DNA of 64,000 bases from Bacillus sp. BHET2 (GCF_005938125.1 NZ_VCQN01000002.1:310001-374000), one strand, 5' to 3'. Shown: positions 7,997 through 19,651, counted from the stretch's first letter. Notes: generated from the letters alone by a model not told the origin. Numbers and translations are program-made.

Positions 7997-8404
7997 TTAC
8001 GATATACCGGCTCCTATTACATAGGATAACCCGACTGAAATCGCCAATGAAATGAAACCTACAGCCCGATTATCATTTTCAATTTCTTCATCAATTCTAA
8101 ACTTCGGTGTGAGAAATTCATAAATGAAATACCCAATCAGCAATAGTAAAAAGCCGAACACACCCCATCCTATTGTTGTTAGGATGGTGTCATTGTGGCT
8201 GATCGAATGTCGAAAAATATTTGCTATCCCAAATATTTTCCCTCCTGTCGCCATGGCCACAGCCATATTCCCTTTTTTAATTTCTTCCCAGTTTCTATAC
8301 TTCGTGACCAGTTCAAAGACGGCCAGGAATAGAACCATACATAAGATGACCACGCTGTAGTTTCCTGCAGTTTGAACAAATTCATTTTCCCAAAAATTCT
8401 CCAT
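7997..8404 (-). CDS. yshE: DUF350 membrane protein YshE
   Basis: This 135-residue integral membrane protein has about four hydrophobic helices (residues 15-35, 48-66, 74-95 and 110-132), fitting two DUF350-type hairpins. Polar residues occur inside the predicted helices (GGKIFGIANIF, GVFGFLLLLIG). The function is unknown in the family. It follows mutS2 by 55 bases, as in B. subtilis, and precedes a small membrane peptide. Confidence 0.88.
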   Translation of the reverse strand: MENFWENEFVQTAGNYSVVILCMVLFLAVFELVTKYRNWEEIKKGNMAVAMATGGKIFGIANIFRHSISHNDTILTTIGWGVFGFLLLLIGYFIYEFLTPKFRIDEEIENDNRAVGFISLAISVGLSYVIGAGIS

Positions 8405-8459
8405 CGTAAAGCTCCCTTTACTTTGTTATTTACTTTTTTTCAAACGTAATGGACATGGC

Positions 8460-10817
8460 CTACTTAAACTGAACGACTGTTACACCCGTTCCACCTTCAC
8501 CGGCATCCCCGAACCGGATACTTTTAACCGAGCGGTGATTTTTCAAGTACTCCTGCACTCCTTGCCTTAAAGCTCCCGTACCTTTTCCGTGAATGATAGA
8601 CACACGGGGATAAGCCGCAAGCAGCGCATCATCGATGTATTTCTCCACTCTAGATAATGCATTTTCAAAGCGTTCTCCACGTAAATCAAGTTCAAGGCTG
8701 ACGTGGAAATCTTTCCCTTTCACCGTGGCCATTGGTTTGGTTTCGACTTTTTGTTGAGATTGAATAAATTCAAGATCAGCTTCTTTCACTTTCATTTTCA
8801 TAATCCCCATCTGAACCTGCCATTCTTTAGCTGACACCCGTTCAATCAAATGACCTTTTTGATCAAAGCTTAGAACTTTCACTTCATCTCCCGGTTTTAA
8901 CTCATGCGTTGTTTGAGTGGTTTTTTTCTTTAAACCGGACGTCTTCAACTTCGGAGTTGCTTCTTCCAGCTGCTTTTTCGCTTGGATTAGTTCATGCTCT
9001 TTGATCTGGGCTGATTTTTCCTGTTGCATTTTCCGTAAATCTTTAATCACTTGTTCAGCTTCAGTCTTGGCCTTTTCAACGACTTCAGCTGCTTTTTGTT
9101 GAGCTTTTTCGTAAAGGGTATCTTTCTTATCGTAATACTCCATCATTTGTTTTTGCATATCTTTATGCATCTTCTCTGCTTGCCTTAAGAGCTCATGGGC
9201 TTCCTCAAGCTCTCGTTCCCCCTGGCGTCTGCTGTCTTCTAGTGATGCAATCATATTTTCCACTTCTTTACTATCGGTCCCAATATGTGACTTTGCTCGA
9301 TGAATGACTGAATCAGTAAGCCCCAGTCGCTTTGAAATCTCAAAGGCGTTACTTCGTCCCGGAACGCCAAGCAGTAGCTTATAGGTAGGACTTAATGTTT
9401 CTACATTAAATTCCACACTGGCATTCACGACTCCTTCACGATTATATCCATACGCTTTCAGTTCAGGATAGTGGGTGGTCGCTACAACCCTTGCACCTGT
9501 TGCATGTACTTCATCCAAAATGGAAATGGCTAATGCCGCACCTTCTTGAGGGTCTGTACCGGCCCCTAGCTCATCAAACAGAACTAAACTCTCATGGTCC
9601 ACCTTTTTCAGAATGTCCACGATGTTGACCATGTGGGATGAGAAAGTACTTAAGCTTTGCTCAATAGACTGTTCGTCTCCAATATCGGCATAAACAGTAC
9701 GAAAAATGCCAACTTCAGATCCGTCCAATGCCGGGATCGGAAGGCCAGCTTGCGCCATCAGGCTTGTTAAGCCCAAGGTTTTAAGAGTAACGGTTTTCCC
9801 ACCCGTATTCGGTCCCGTGATGACAATCGAGGAAAACTCATTCCCCAATTCGATATCATTCGCTACTGCTTCATCGATCGGTAGGAGGGGATGACGGGCT
9901 TTATTCAACTTGATTCGACGTTCATTGTTGATCTTCGGTTTCGAACCTTTAATCGATCTCCCGAATTTCGCTTTTGTGAACATAAAATCAATGTCTGCTA
10001 GGATGCTGACAATCAAAAGCAATTCCTCTCCCGATTCTTGTACACTTTCGGTTAGCTCGAGGAGGATCTTTTCGATTTCCGTTTGTTCTTTTAAGCGGAG
10101 TTCACGGAGCTGATTATTCAGCTGGACAATGGCCTCGGGCTCGATAAATAAGGTTTGTCCCGAAGATGATTGGTCATGGATGATTCCACCATATTGACCC
10201 CTGTACTCCTGTTTAACAGGAATGACGTATCGGTCGTTCCGAATCGTGATGATCGCATCGGACAGCATTTTTTGAGCATTGGAAGAACGGATCATCCGCT
10301 CTAGCTTCTCCCGGATCCGGCCTTCGTTTGCACGGAGTTGTGTACGGATCGAGCGTAGTGCTTCACTTGCTGTATCAAGTATTTCACCATTCTCATCCAC
10401 GACTTTTCGGATATCCTGTTCTAAGTGAGGAAGGGGGATCACCGTACCCATTTTCTCCTGTAGCAGAGGAATATCCACCTCTTCCTCCAACAACTCGTCT
10501 ACAAACAATGTCATCTTCCTGCTTGCCCTGATTGTGCTTGCCACTTGAATGAATTCAGATGGAGATAGCATACTGCCGATTTGTGCACGCTTGACGTGGG
10601 GACGTATATCAAAAATCCCCCCAAGTGGTGCATGACCCTTCAAACGGAGAATGGTCATGGCCTCATCCGTCTCTTCATGAAGAGACATGATTTCCTCAAA
10701 CTCAACAGAAGGTATGAGAGCGGAAACCCTTGCATGCCCCAGGGCAGATGCGGCATATTGCTTTAATAGTTCTTTAATTTTGTCAAACTCTAGCGTCTTT
10801 AATACTTTAGCATTCAC
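8460..10817 (-). CDS. mutSB: MutS2 endonuclease/ribosome-rescue ATPase
   Basis: This is a 785-residue MutS2 family protein, exactly the usual length. It lacks the MutS mismatch-reading domain. The Walker A motif GPNTGGKT is near residue 333, Walker [14 protein letters not shown] near 408, and the following switch [11 protein letters not shown] near 440. A long coiled coil covers about residues 515-620. The C-terminal Smr domain ([23 protein letters not shown]) fills the last 80 residues. Family members suppress recombination or split collided ribosomes. It is 20 bases downstream of polX. Confidence 0.96.
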   Translation of the reverse strand: MNAKVLKTLEFDKIKELLKQYAASALGHARVSALIPSVEFEEIMSLHEETDEAMTILRLKGHAPLGGIFDIRPHVKRAQIGSMLSPSEFIQVASTIRASRKMTLFVDELLEEEVDIPLLQEKMGTVIPLPHLEQDIRKVVDENGEILDTASEALRSIRTQLRANEGRIREKLERMIRSSNAQKMLSDAIITIRNDRYVIPVKQEYRGQYGGIIHDQSSSGQTLFIEPEAIVQLNNQLRELRLKEQTEIEKILLELTESVQESGEELLLIVSILADIDFMFTKAKFGRSIKGSKPKINNERRIKLNKARHPLLPIDEAVANDIELGNEFSSIVITGPNTGGKTVTLKTLGLTSLMAQAGLPIPALDGSEVGIFRTVYADIGDEQSIEQSLSTFSSHMVNIVDILKKVDHESLVLFDELGAGTDPQEGAALAISILDEVHATGARVVATTHYPELKAYGYNREGVVNASVEFNVETLSPTYKLLLGVPGRSNAFEISKRLGLTDSVIHRAKSHIGTDSKEVENMIASLEDSRRQGERELEEAHELLRQAEKMHKDMQKQMMEYYDKKDTLYEKAQQKAAEVVEKAKTEAEQVIKDLRKMQQEKSAQIKEHELIQAKKQLEEATPKLKTSGLKKKTTQTTHELKPGDEVKVLSFDQKGHLIERVSAKEWQVQMGIMKMKVKEADLEFIQSQQKVETKPMATVKGKDFHVSLELDLRGERFENALSRVEKYIDDALLAAYPRVSIIHGKGTGALRQGVQEYLKNHRSVKSIRFGDAGEGGTGVTVVQFK

Positions 10818-10837
10818 GGAATATATTCCACCTTTTA

Positions 10838-12547
10838 TCAGTTTCGCTTAATAAATTTGATTAGCTCTTGTTTATCCCATGTATTGATGACCGTGTCTTT
10901 CTTGATCCACCCTTTTCGAGCTGTCCCGACCCCTATTTCCATAAATTCAAGATGATCTGTACTGTGAGCGTCTGTGTTGATGACAAGCTTCACATTCTGA
11001 TCCTGGGCCTTTCGAATATTTTCAGCAGATAGATCCAGCCTATTTGGGTTTGCATTCAGCTCTAAAACGGTATCGGTTTCTTTCGCAAGTTGAATTAGAA
11101 GATCTATATCGACGTCATAGCCTTCTCTTCGACCGATGATTCTTCCGGTTGGATGAGCGATAATATCCACATGGGCACTTTTCAGGGCAGTGGTCAGCCT
11201 CTCCATGATTTTATCTTGAGATTGTGAAAAGCTCGAATGGATCGAGGCGATCACAAGATCCACCTTTTCAAGAACCTCATCTTCATAGTCCAATGTGCCG
11301 TCAGGAAGTATATCCATTTCGATTCCTGAAAGAACCTCAATATCATTATACTTCTTATTGATTTCTTTGATTTCTTCTATTTGTTTTAATAATCGTTCGG
11401 TTGTAAGTCCGTTCGCCACCCGTAAATACTTGGAGTGGTCTGTGATCGCCATATACTGATACCCTTTAGAACGGCACGCTTCCACCATTTCTTCAATCGA
11501 GAATGCACCATCCGACCAGGTGGAGTGCATATGAAGATCCCCTTGGATATCTTGTATTGAAAGGATAGGATAATCCTTATGGAAGTCTTCCACTTCTCTA
11601 CCGTCTTCCCTCAATTCAGGCGGAATCAATGGCAAGTCAAAGTGGTGATAAAATTCTTCTTCTGTTTTAAAGGTCTTAATTTCGCCTGTTTCATTATTCT
11701 CCACACCATATTCGCTAATCTTTTCACCACGTTCTTTGGCCAGCTGACGCATGCGGACATTATGATCCTTTGAGCCTGTAAAATGGTGAAGGGTCGTAGC
11801 AAATTCTTCAGGCTTTACGATTCTGAAATCTATGCTCACATCCCACTTGTATGAAAGGGTAAGAGAAACCTTTGTATCCCCTGCTGCAATGGTTTCAACG
11901 ATATGGGGTAGTTTCAACAACCCTTCCTTTACCGCTTCAGGTTGCTCTGTTGAGATAATGAAATCCAGATCCTTGATCGTTTCCCTCATTCTCCTTAAGC
12001 TTCCAGCCCTCGAATATGTTTGAATACTATCCATCTCGGAAAGATATCCTTCTATTTCTTCTGCTATTCCCATCATAAATCCAATCGGAAGGCGGTCAGG
12101 TCTCTTACCAACCTGTTCAATGGAAGCAAGGATCTTCTCTTCGGTCTTTTTGCCGAAGCCTGCCAATGCCTGTATTTTATTTGTCTTACACGCTTCTTCC
12201 AGGTCCTCGATACTTTCGACTCCAAGCTCACTATACAGCTTCGCAATTTTCTTTCCACCTAAACCAGGCAATTGGATAAGTGGGATCAGTCCCTTAGGAA
12301 CCTCTTCTTTCAGCTCTTCAAGAACAGAGGACGACCCTTTCTCTATGTACTCTTCAATGACTCCAGCCGTTCCTTTGCCGATTCCGGGGAGCTTCGTGAA
12401 GTCACTGATTTCCTGTAAACTCCGGTCATCATTCTCCAGTGCTGCTGCCGCTTTTCGGTAGGCAGATATTTTAAACGAATTTTCACCTTTTAACTCCATA
12501 TATATTCCAATTGTTTCTAATAATTTTATAATATCTTTTTTATTCAA
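10838..12547 (-). CDS. polX: DNA polymerase/3'-5' exonuclease PolX
   Basis: This 569-residue family-X repair polymerase starts at TTG (12547) behind AGGTG with 6-base spacing, giving MNKKDI, which aligns with the B. subtilis start. Helix-hairpin-helix motifs ([28 protein letters not shown]) occupy residues 45-120. The polymerase motif [17 protein letters not shown] is near 180-200, and a C-terminal PHP exonuclease domain ([33 protein letters not shown]) fills residues 335-569. It acts in base-excision repair. Confidence 0.95.
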   Translation of the reverse strand: MNKKDIIKLLETIGIYMELKGENSFKISAYRKAAAALENDDRSLQEISDFTKLPGIGKGTAGVIEEYIEKGSSSVLEELKEEVPKGLIPLIQLPGLGGKKIAKLYSELGVESIEDLEEACKTNKIQALAGFGKKTEEKILASIEQVGKRPDRLPIGFMMGIAEEIEGYLSEMDSIQTYSRAGSLRRMRETIKDLDFIISTEQPEAVKEGLLKLPHIVETIAAGDTKVSLTLSYKWDVSIDFRIVKPEEFATTLHHFTGSKDHNVRMRQLAKERGEKISEYGVENNETGEIKTFKTEEEFYHHFDLPLIPPELREDGREVEDFHKDYPILSIQDIQGDLHMHSTWSDGAFSIEEMVEACRSKGYQYMAITDHSKYLRVANGLTTERLLKQIEEIKEINKKYNDIEVLSGIEMDILPDGTLDYEDEVLEKVDLVIASIHSSFSQSQDKIMERLTTALKSAHVDIIAHPTGRIIGRREGYDVDIDLLIQLAKETDTVLELNANPNRLDLSAENIRKAQDQNVKLVINTDAHSTDHLEFMEIGVGTARKGWIKKDTVINTWDKQELIKFIKRN

Positions 12548-12681
12548 GAGATTCACCTACTATCTTAGAATTAGACTGTTTCGTGACATAAGAGATGGCA
12601 TACTACACGTTTGATTAGAGCGGAAAACTCTTTCAACTGCCAAACTACTCCATCTATATAGTAGCAAAATTGATATAAAAA

Positions 12682-12766
12682 GAAAAAAGACTGACTTATA
12701 AGATGAACATTTTCCGTTAAGGAATCCTTAACGAACCTGAGTTGCATACTTATAGTCAGCCCTTTT
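12682..12766 (-). terminator. Large nested terminator after cvpA
   Basis: The outer arms GACTGACTTATAAG (12689-12702) and CTTATAGTCAGCC (12749-12762) pair with one bulge. An inner palindrome CGTTAAGG-AT-CCTTAACG sits at the tip. T runs follow on both strands, so it may be bidirectional. The rest of the 12.55-12.68 kb gap holds no gene that I can see. Confidence 0.75.
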
Positions 12767-13306
12767 TCAGCCTACATATTCAATCCACCAAGATTTCACC
12801 ATATCAGAGAAAACAGGAGTATGTTTCACCATCGCTTGCGCAATAAACGAGTTATTGATGAGTGTTTGAACCGACTCGATCGGCAATAATACAGCAATAA
12901 ATAATAGAATGAAAATCATTAAGTATGCTTCAATAAAGCCTAATATCCCCCCGCCAAGTACATTTAACTGCTTTATTAATGGAAGATGGGCAACAAAGTC
13001 AAGCATCGATCCAATAATCTGCAGAATGATGCGGGATGCGAAGAAAATCATCGCAAACGCAATGACCCGATAGTATGCTTGATCTAAATGGGTCGATTCA
13101 AAGATCATATTTAAAGTTGATTGCTCGTCCAATACAGGATAAGGAATCCACAATGTTAGCTTAGGTGCAAGCTGATCATAATATATGTATGCTACAATAA
13201 AAGAGACAATAAATCCGAATATGTGGACGACTTGTAAAATGAATCCACGCTTTAGACCTATGAAAAATCCTAATACAAGGATAATTAGTAAAGCTAAATC
13301 TAGCAT
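12767..13306 (-). CDS. yshB: CvpA-family membrane protein
   Basis: This 179-residue integral membrane protein has four to five helices: residues 1-17, 22-45, 80-105, 112-140 and a weaker one. It opens MLDLALLIILVLGFFIGLKRGF with the CvpA-family glycine/lysine/arginine loop after helix 1. Family members are linked to colicin V production in enterics, with an unclear role in bacilli. It lies 6 bases after zapA, as in B. subtilis (yshB). Confidence 0.88.
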   Translation of the reverse strand: MLDLALLIILVLGFFIGLKRGFILQVVHIFGFIVSFIVAYIYYDQLAPKLTLWIPYPVLDEQSTLNMIFESTHLDQAYYRVIAFAMIFFASRIILQIIGSMLDFVAHLPLIKQLNVLGGGILGFIEAYLMIFILLFIAVLLPIESVQTLINNSFIAQAMVKHTPVFSDMVKSWWIEYVG

Positions 13307-13312
13307 CTTATT

Positions 13313-13573
13313 TCAATCCTTTAATCGTTTAATTTCTCGTTCCAGCTCTTCAAACTTCTCTTGCAGTTTGAGATAATCATTCACGGCATTCACCGCTGTC
13401 AAAACGGCGAGCCTACTTGTGTCGAGAGACGGATTCATGGAGTTTATTTCTCTCATTTTGTCATCCACTTTAGAACAGACAAATCGAATTTGACTTGTTG
13501 ATTCAGTCCCAACAATCGTATATTGTTGACCATAAATGTCAACAGTGGTGCGTTTTTTTTGTTCTTCAGACAA
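13313..13573 (-). CDS. zapA: Cell-division protein ZapA
   Basis: This 86-residue protein bundles FtsZ filaments at the division site. The N-terminal beta domain ([14 protein letters not shown]) is followed by a long helix/coiled coil (residues 25-85) with the conserved [18 protein letters not shown] dimerization segment. The start codon is TTG at 13573. Length is within one residue of the B. subtilis protein. It forms a two-gene unit with yshB. Confidence 0.93.
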   Translation of the reverse strand: MSEEQKKRTTVDIYGQQYTIVGTESTSQIRFVCSKVDDKMREINSMNPSLDTSRLAVLTAVNAVNDYLKLQEKFEELEREIKRLKD

Positions 13574-13705
13574 TCTGAAAGCCCCCCATTCATAAGAATC
13601 CTACACATAATCATACCATGAAATATCTTGATGTTGGAAGGATTTTGTCATATTAGCTCACATTTTTTATTAAAATCAAGAATTTTGTCATAAGGAGAGA
13701 GAAAC

Positions 13706-14629
13706 GTGGCCAATACCGTCATACAGACAACGAAAGCAACAATCGACCAAATGAAAGACCATTACAAACAGGTGTTAGTAGATAAGCTGCCTCCAGGGGC
13801 CATATTTGTAGCTAAGCCAACGGGTTGTACGGTTACCGCCTATAAATCCGGGAAAGTGTTATTTCAAGGGGCGAATGGAGAAGGTGAATCAAGTCAGTGG
13901 GGAACAAGCGTGTCTCCCAAGGTGAAATCCCCTTCTAAAGGGTCGACGACATTGCCTGATAACTTCGCCAACTGGTCTGTCGTCGGATCAGACGAAGTCG
14001 GCACAGGTGATTTCTTCGGACCGATCACAGTGGTGAGTGCTTACGTAAAGAAAGAGCATATCCCCCTCATGAAGGAACTAGGTGTCAAAGATTCAAAAAA
14101 CTTATCTGATCCTCAAATCACCAAAATAGCCAGGGACTTAATTACCACTATTCCCTACTCACTGCTCATCCTGCACAATCCTAAATACAATGCGATGCAG
14201 GAAAAAGGAATGACCCAGGGAAAAATGAAAGCTCTCCTCCACAATCAGGCCATTCTTAAACTGTTAGAAAAAATGGCCCCGGAACTGCCTGAAGGCATCT
14301 TGATTGATCAATTCGTAGAAAAAAATACATATTTCAAACACATAGCTGCCCAAAAGGAGATCCAGAAAGAACGGGTTTACTTCAGCACAAAAGGAGAAAG
14401 CATCCACCTTGCAGTTGCCGCTGCATCGATCATTGCCCGCTACGCCTTTTTGAAGGAAATGGACAAGTTGAGTGAAAAAGCAGGTGTCGTCATACCAAAA
14501 GGGGCAGGAAACCATGTAGACGTGGCTGCCGCCAAGATCATCAAGAGAAAAGGAATCGAAGAATTAAAAACTATGACGAAATGGCATTTTGCCAATAGTG
14601 AAAAGGCGATAAAATTAGCAAAGAAATAA
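13706..14629 (+). CDS. rnhC: Ribonuclease HIII
   Basis: This 307-residue enzyme cuts the RNA strand of RNA-DNA hybrids. An N-terminal TBP-like substrate-binding domain covers residues 1-90. The catalytic type-2 RNase H domain starts at GSDEVGTGDFFGP near residue 95, where the DE pair and later GVKDSKNL and the LIDQF aspartate form the metal site. The start is GTG behind AGGAGAG. It is one of the few plus-strand genes here and is transcribed divergently from zapA. Confidence 0.95.
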   Translation: MANTVIQTTKATIDQMKDHYKQVLVDKLPPGAIFVAKPTGCTVTAYKSGKVLFQGANGEGESSQWGTSVSPKVKSPSKGSTTLPDNFANWSVVGSDEVGTGDFFGPITVVSAYVKKEHIPLMKELGVKDSKNLSDPQITKIARDLITTIPYSLLILHNPKYNAMQEKGMTQGKMKALLHNQAILKLLEKMAPELPEGILIDQFVEKNTYFKHIAAQKEIQKERVYFSTKGESIHLAVAAASIIARYAFLKEMDKLSEKAGVVIPKGAGNHVDVAAAKIIKRKGIEELKTMTKWHFANSEKAIKLAKK

Positions 14630-14631
14630 GG

Positions 14632-14664
14632 AAAGCCCCGCCCTATACCGGTGGGGCTTTTGTT
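14632..14664 (+). terminator. Terminator of rnhC
   Basis: AAAGCCCC pairs with GGGGCTTT around a 13-base loop, followed by TTGTTC, directly after the rnhC stop. Confidence 0.85.
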
Positions 14665-14682
14665 CGTTTGTTGGGTAATTAG

Positions 14683-14820
14683 CTGTTGATTTTTGTTGAT
14701 TATTTAGCAGTTGAAATACTACTTTTTGTTGCCTGTTGAATATCCGCATTTTTTCTCCTATCAAAATTCAGCTTACTTTCTCCTGTCAAAATACCTCCAA
14801 TTTTCAACAGGCAAACATCA
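14683..14820. repeat. Array E: degenerate units at 25-bp step
   Basis: Units begin at 14683, 14708, 14733, 14758 and 14783, with a partial one at 14808. Each starts CtgTtGAA or CtgTCAAAAT and continues with AT-rich filler ending TTTCTC or similar. The step is exactly 25 bp, but conservation is weaker than in the 21-bp arrays. It lies between two convergent terminators, so nothing stable should be transcribed through it. GTTGCCTGTTGAA and TTCAACAGGCAAAC also form an inverted pair across it. Confidence 0.55.
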
Positions 14821-14823
14821 GAT

Positions 14824-14855
14824 AAAAAAAGATGCCAGACGAATGTCTGACACCT
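14824..14855 (-). terminator. Terminator of pheST
   Basis: A stem of GTGTCAGAC with GTCTGGCAT-type arm is followed by seven T on the minus strand, just after the pheT stop. Confidence 0.88.
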
Positions 14856-14871
14856 CTTCACCAGAACCGGG

Positions 14872-17286
14872 TTATCCTCTCAACTCGGCTCCCGCTTTTT
14901 CTTTGACTGTTGCGAGCACTTTATCATGTACTTTCACTACTTCTTCATCCGTTAATGTTTTCACAGGATCGAAGTACTTCAATGAGAAGGCAAGGGATTT
15001 CTTCCCTGCTTCCATATGCTCTCCTTCATAAAGATCGAAGACAGAAACTTCCTTCAGAAGCTTTCCTCCTGCATCCTTAATGATGGATTCTACTTCTCCT
15101 GCTTTCACGTCTGCATCGACAACAAGGGCGATATCTCTTGTAATTGATGGGTGACGTGGAATTGGCGTGTAACTTAGTGCCGGCTTTTCATAATGGAAGA
15201 TGGGTGAAGCCTTAAGTTCGAACACATAGGTTTCGTTAAGATCCAATTCTTTTTCCGCTTCCGGATGGATGGCCCCGACGAATCCTATCACTTCTTGATC
15301 CAAGAGTATTTCAGCTGTTCTTCCTGGGTGCATACCATCTACGGCTGCTTGGCGGTATGAAATCGCGTTTGCAACACCGATCTCTTCAAACAGTCCTTCC
15401 AAGATTCCTTTTGCTACGAAGAAGTCAACCGGCTTCTTTTCTCCCTGCCAAGGGTGTAGATGCCATAAACCTGTAAGCGCTCCGGCAATATGCTCCTCTT
15501 CCCGGGGAAGCTCTTCACCAGATTCATTTAAGAATACAGATCCGACTTCATAAAAGGCAAGAGAGTCATTTTGGCGTGCTTTATTGTATGAAACCACTTC
15601 AAGTAGCTGTGGAATGATGCTTAAGCGAAGATTGCTGCGTTCCTCACTCATCGGCATTAATAAGCGGACCGGTTCTCTTACGTCCAGTGCGTATTGGGTT
15701 GCTTTCTTGTCGTTTGTTAAAGAATATGTGATCGCTTGAAGGAGTCCGGCCCCTTCTAAATAACGGCGAACCGTACGACGTTTTAACTGATGATTTGAAA
15801 GTCCACCAGGCGTTGACTCTCCCTGTGGAAGAGTCAGCGGAAGGTTATCATAGCCGTAAAGACGGGCCACTTCCTCCAATAAATCTTCAGGGATGGTAAT
15901 GTCTCCCCGTCTTGTAGGAGCTGTTACGGAGAACGTTTCTCCATTGACCTCTCCATCAAATTGAAGACGGCGGAAGATATCTTCCACTGTCTCAACTGAA
16001 ATCGATGTTCCTAGTGAAGAATTAATCTTTTCCAGCGTAATCTCCACTTTAACCGGTTCAACGTCCATTTCGTTAAATAAGACAGTGCCTTCAAGAACTT
16101 CACCTTCAGCATATTCAGCCATCAGCCCAGCTGCTCTCTCTCCTGCTTTCAGAACACGGTTAGGATCCACTCCCTTCTCGTAACGAGTGCTTGCTTCACT
16201 TCGTAGACCGTGGTCTTTCGAAGCTCCCCTTACAATCGGACCAGTGAAGTAAGCTGCTTCGAGAAGAATCGTCGTTGTATCATTCTGAACTTCTGAGTTC
16301 GCTCCTCCCATCACTCCAGCTAGAGCAACAGGCTCAGTGCCATTTGTGATGACAAGCTGGCTGCTGGATAGGGTTCTTTCTGCATCATCCAGTGTCACGA
16401 AGGTTTCTCCATCCTTCGCACGACGGACAAGGATCTCCTTTGACCCAAGACGATCGTAGTCGAAAGCGTGAAGGGGTTGACCATATTCCAATAGCACATA
16501 GTTCGTAATATCAACGACATTATTATGTGGTCGGATACCGGCTGAAATCAGTGCGTTTTGCATCCATAGAGGAGATGGACCGATTTTGACGTTCTTAATG
16601 ATTTTCGCTCCGTATAGAGGATTGTCTCCCTTCGCCTCTACCTTTACAGTTACGTAATCAGAAGCTTTGTCACTTCCTTCAGGTACCGTTGGTTGCGGAA
16701 GCTTCACTTCACGGTCCAGAATCGCAGCTACTTCGTACGCCACTCCCAGCATGCTTAAGCAGTCAGAACGATTGGGTGTTAAGCCAAGCTCTAAAATCGC
16801 ATCGTCAAGATTCAATAGTTCAACTGCACTCCTGCCTACTTCCGCTTCATCTGAGAACACATAGATCCCTTCTGCATGTTCTTTTGGTACAAGTTTGCCT
16901 TCGATTCCAAGCTCTTGTAGGGAACAGATCATACCGTGAGACGCTTCACCACGAAGCTTGGCTTTTTTGATTTTGAAGTTTCCAGGTAGGACCGCTCCTA
17001 CTTTCGCAACAGCCACTTTTTGACCCTGTGCTATATTTGGCGCCCCGCAAATGATTTGTACAGGTTCTTCTTCCCCTACATCCACTAAGCATTTATTTAA
17101 TTTATCCGCATCAGGGTGTGGTTCACATTGCAGGACATGGCCGACTACCACATTTTTGATCTCTTCCCCGATTCGTTCAACACCTTCAACTTCAATCCCA
17201 CTTCTGGTAATCTTCTCTGCTAATTCTTCAGGTGTTGTACCTGATAAGTCTACATAATTTTCTAACCATCTATATGAAACAAACAT
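14872..17286 (-). CDS. pheT: Phenylalanine-tRNA ligase, beta subunit
   Basis: This 804-residue subunit of the alpha2-beta2 synthetase has an EMAP-like tRNA-binding domain near residues 40-150 ([20 protein letters not shown]), a B3/4 editing domain near 210-390, the B5 DNA-binding-like domain near 405-475, a catalytic-like core, and the C-terminal FDX-ACB anticodon-binding domain ([19 protein letters not shown]). Length fits bacterial PheT. It follows pheS by 27 bases and is co-regulated by the T-box. Confidence 0.97.
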   Translation of the reverse strand: MFVSYRWLENYVDLSGTTPEELAEKITRSGIEVEGVERIGEEIKNVVVGHVLQCEPHPDADKLNKCLVDVGEEEPVQIICGAPNIAQGQKVAVAKVGAVLPGNFKIKKAKLRGEASHGMICSLQELGIEGKLVPKEHAEGIYVFSDEAEVGRSAVELLNLDDAILELGLTPNRSDCLSMLGVAYEVAAILDREVKLPQPTVPEGSDKASDYVTVKVEAKGDNPLYGAKIIKNVKIGPSPLWMQNALISAGIRPHNNVVDITNYVLLEYGQPLHAFDYDRLGSKEILVRRAKDGETFVTLDDAERTLSSSQLVITNGTEPVALAGVMGGANSEVQNDTTTILLEAAYFTGPIVRGASKDHGLRSEASTRYEKGVDPNRVLKAGERAAGLMAEYAEGEVLEGTVLFNEMDVEPVKVEITLEKINSSLGTSISVETVEDIFRRLQFDGEVNGETFSVTAPTRRGDITIPEDLLEEVARLYGYDNLPLTLPQGESTPGGLSNHQLKRRTVRRYLEGAGLLQAITYSLTNDKKATQYALDVREPVRLLMPMSEERSNLRLSIIPQLLEVVSYNKARQNDSLAFYEVGSVFLNESGEELPREEEHIAGALTGLWHLHPWQGEKKPVDFFVAKGILEGLFEEIGVANAISYRQAAVDGMHPGRTAEILLDQEVIGFVGAIHPEAEKELDLNETYVFELKASPIFHYEKPALSYTPIPRHPSITRDIALVVDADVKAGEVESIIKDAGGKLLKEVSVFDLYEGEHMEAGKKSLAFSLKYFDPVKTLTDEEVVKVHDKVLATVKEKAGAELRG

Positions 17287-17313
17287 GTGTGAATACCTCC
17301 TATCGATTTTCTT

Positions 17314-18351
17314 CTATTCTTGAGTTCCGAACTGGGTCACAAAGCGCGTGTCGTTTGTGTAGAAATGACGGATATCATCAATACCGTACTTCAGCATGGC
17401 AATACGTTCAGGTCCCATACCGAATGCGAATCCTGTGTATTTCTTAGAATCGAATCCTGCCATCTCAAGAACGTTCGGATGAACCATTCCTGCTCCAAGG
17501 ATCTCAATCCAGCCAGTCCCTTTACATACACGGCATCCTTTTCCACCACATATTTTACAGGAGATATCCATCTCTACAGAAGGTTCTGTGAATGGGAAGA
17601 AACTCGGACGAAGGCGAATTTCACGGTCTTCACCAAACATTTTCTTGGCAAACACTTGCAAGGTTCCTTTTAAATCACTCATTCGGATGTTTTCATCGAT
17701 GACAAGTCCCTCGATTTGTGTGAATTGATGAGAGTGTGTTGCGTCATCCGTATCTCGTCGGTACACTTTCCCTGGGCAAATGATTTTGATTGGCCCTTTT
17801 CCTTTGGCCATTTCCATCGTTCTTGCCTGTACAGGTGATGTGTGGGTACGCAGTAGTGTCTCTTCTGTTATATAGAAGGAATCCTGCATATCACGAGCCG
17901 GATGTCCCTTCGGAAGGTTCAGGGCTTCAAAGTTATAATAGTCCTTTTCTACTTCCGGTCCTTCTGAGACGGTATAACCCATCCCAATGAATAGATCTTC
18001 GATTTCTTCCACAATCATCGTGAGCGGATGATGATTCCCTTTTTTCACAGGGCGTCCTGGTAACGTGACATCAATCGTTTCAGATGCCAGCTTCTTTTCT
18101 ACTGCCTCTTTTTCAAGAATGGCTTGTTTGGCTTCAATGGTTTCTGTAATGGCTCCGCGAACTTCATTCGCAAGGGCCCCCATTTTCGGGCGTTCTTCTG
18201 CAGAAAGTTTCCCCATGCCTTTTAAGGCTTCGGTGACAGGGCCTTTTTTACCTAAATAAGCGACACGAATCGTGTTCAGTTCTTTTAAATCAGTTGCTTC
18301 ATTAACCTTTTCGATTGCTTCTTGTTGAAGGGAACGTAATTTGTCCTCCAT
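17314..18351 (-). CDS. pheS: Phenylalanine-tRNA ligase, alpha subunit
   Basis: This 345-residue catalytic subunit charges tRNA-Phe. The N-terminal coiled coil (residues 1-90) is followed by a class II core. Motif 2 [12 protein letters not shown] is near residue 200, the [10 protein letters not shown] strand near 245, and motif 3 [17 protein letters not shown] near 310. A longer frame from 18480 runs into the T-box and is not used. The start MEDKLRSLQ follows an AGGAGG site. Confidence 0.97.
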   Translation of the reverse strand: MEDKLRSLQQEAIEKVNEATDLKELNTIRVAYLGKKGPVTEALKGMGKLSAEERPKMGALANEVRGAITETIEAKQAILEKEAVEKKLASETIDVTLPGRPVKKGNHHPLTMIVEEIEDLFIGMGYTVSEGPEVEKDYYNFEALNLPKGHPARDMQDSFYITEETLLRTHTSPVQARTMEMAKGKGPIKIICPGKVYRRDTDDATHSHQFTQIEGLVIDENIRMSDLKGTLQVFAKKMFGEDREIRLRPSFFPFTEPSVEMDISCKICGGKGCRVCKGTGWIEILGAGMVHPNVLEMAGFDSKKYTGFAFGMGPERIAMLKYGIDDIRHFYTNDTRFVTQFGTQE

Positions 18352-18420
18352 TATTCTTCCTCCTTTAATATAAATCGTCCGAATGGTCATTTGAATGAGT
18401 TTATAGAAAACTAAACAAAT

Positions 18421-18712
18421 AAAAAAACCCCATCCCAAAAAGGGACGAGGTTTATATCGCGGTACCACCCTTATAAGCATATCCCATGGTTATTTTGCTT
18501 TCGCAAAAAACCTTTTAGGCAGATACACTCACTTCATTCGGATAACGGCTTTGCCGGAGCATCTTTACATTCATTAAGCTGAATGGTCCCGATGCCAACT
18601 CGAGAGGTGAAATCTTCGCATCACGATTTCTTAAGAATGCTTTCAGTCCAGGGCATTCTTTCCCTTAAAGATCATCATGTGCTACTTTCCTCTTTCAACG
18701 TTTTTAAGTTAT
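18421..18712 (-). promoter_or_regulatory. T-box leader of pheST
   Basis: The canonical T-box AGGGTGGTACCGCG lies at 18458-18471 on the minus strand. It is followed by a terminator stem AACCTCGTCCC / GGGATGGGGTT with a T run (18421-18453). Upstream sequence can fold as stem I. A UUC (Phe) triplet followed by A at about 18609-18611 is the likely specifier. Uncharged tRNA-Phe should stabilise the antiterminator and raise pheST expression. Confidence 0.93.
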
Positions 18713-18765
18713 ATGTGCATTATTATAGTGAATTTCGAAGCAGATTTCAAACTTTTTCAAGGATT

Positions 18766-19527
18766 TCACTGCCCATTTTTAAAATAGTACAGCAATATAC
18801 CTGCCGCAATCGCTACATTCAATGATTCACTCTTCCCGTAAATCGGGATGAAGAGGTTCTGATCTGTTTCCGTTAGAAGATCTTTCGACATGCCGTTCCC
18901 TTCATTGCCTACGATTAACGCATAGGAAGAACTGGGCTTTATCGTAGTATACTCCACACCATTTTCCAGAGCCGTTCCATAAACAGGGATATTCCGCTCC
19001 TTCAATTTCGAAATGGTCTCAGTAAGATCACGTCTGACAATCGGGATATGAAAGTGACCTCCTTGCGCAGATCGTAATACCTTAGGATTATATGGGTCCA
19101 CCGTTCCTTTACCCAACACAATCATATCAATCCCTGCTGCATCTGCCGTTCGAATGATGGTTCCGATATTACCGGGATCTTGAAGGCCATCCAAAAGCAT
19201 GAACGTTTCCGCTTTATCACGATCATGTTCATCTTCTTTTTGCTTACAAATAGCAAAAATCCCTTGGGAAGTTTCGGTATCAGATAGGGCTTTTCCCACT
19301 TCATCTGATACCATAGTCATGGAAACCGAATCCGCCGTCCATTGTTGCGGAAGATCGATTCCTTCCACAACAATCAGCTCAAGGACCGTATCCTCCTGCT
19401 TCATTGCTTCTTCCACAAGGTGAACCCCTTCAACTATGTATGTACGAGTGAGATCTCGTTCTTTTTTGGTTAATAACTTCTTCCATTGCTTCACAACAGG
19501 ATTTTTCGAGGATTGAATAAACTTCAA
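18766..19527 (-). CDS. ysgA: SpoU/TrmH-family RNA 2'-O-methyltransferase
   Basis: This 253-residue SAM-dependent RNA methyltransferase has a substrate-binding N-terminal region (NPVVKQWKKLLTKKERD) and a C-terminal SPOUT knot with LLDGLQDPGNIGTIIRTADAAG near residue 118, VLRSAQGGHFHIP near 155, YALIVGNEGNGMSKDLL near 200 and IPIYGKSESLNVAIAAGILLY near 225. The start is TTG at 19527 behind AAAGGAG, giving MKFIQSSKN. It may act on 23S rRNA or tRNA; the target is not evident. Confidence 0.9.
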   Translation of the reverse strand: MKFIQSSKNPVVKQWKKLLTKKERDLTRTYIVEGVHLVEEAMKQEDTVLELIVVEGIDLPQQWTADSVSMTMVSDEVGKALSDTETSQGIFAICKQKEDEHDRDKAETFMLLDGLQDPGNIGTIIRTADAAGIDMIVLGKGTVDPYNPKVLRSAQGGHFHIPIVRRDLTETISKLKERNIPVYGTALENGVEYTTIKPSSSYALIVGNEGNGMSKDLLTETDQNLFIPIYGKSESLNVAIAAGILLYYFKNGQ

Positions 19528-19651
19528 TCGTATCCGCTCCTTTAGATTACTATTCAAGGTCTCATTATACCTTAACTTTCCTACATAATAAATTCAATTT
19601 GAGACAAGATAACAATGAATTCCTCAACTATCAAAAAAGGAGAAATGTGTG

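Noticed and set aside
19560..19640. SigG promoter for sspI
   Set aside because: A CATAATA -10-like word is present near 19584 but I find no acceptable -35 at the right distance.
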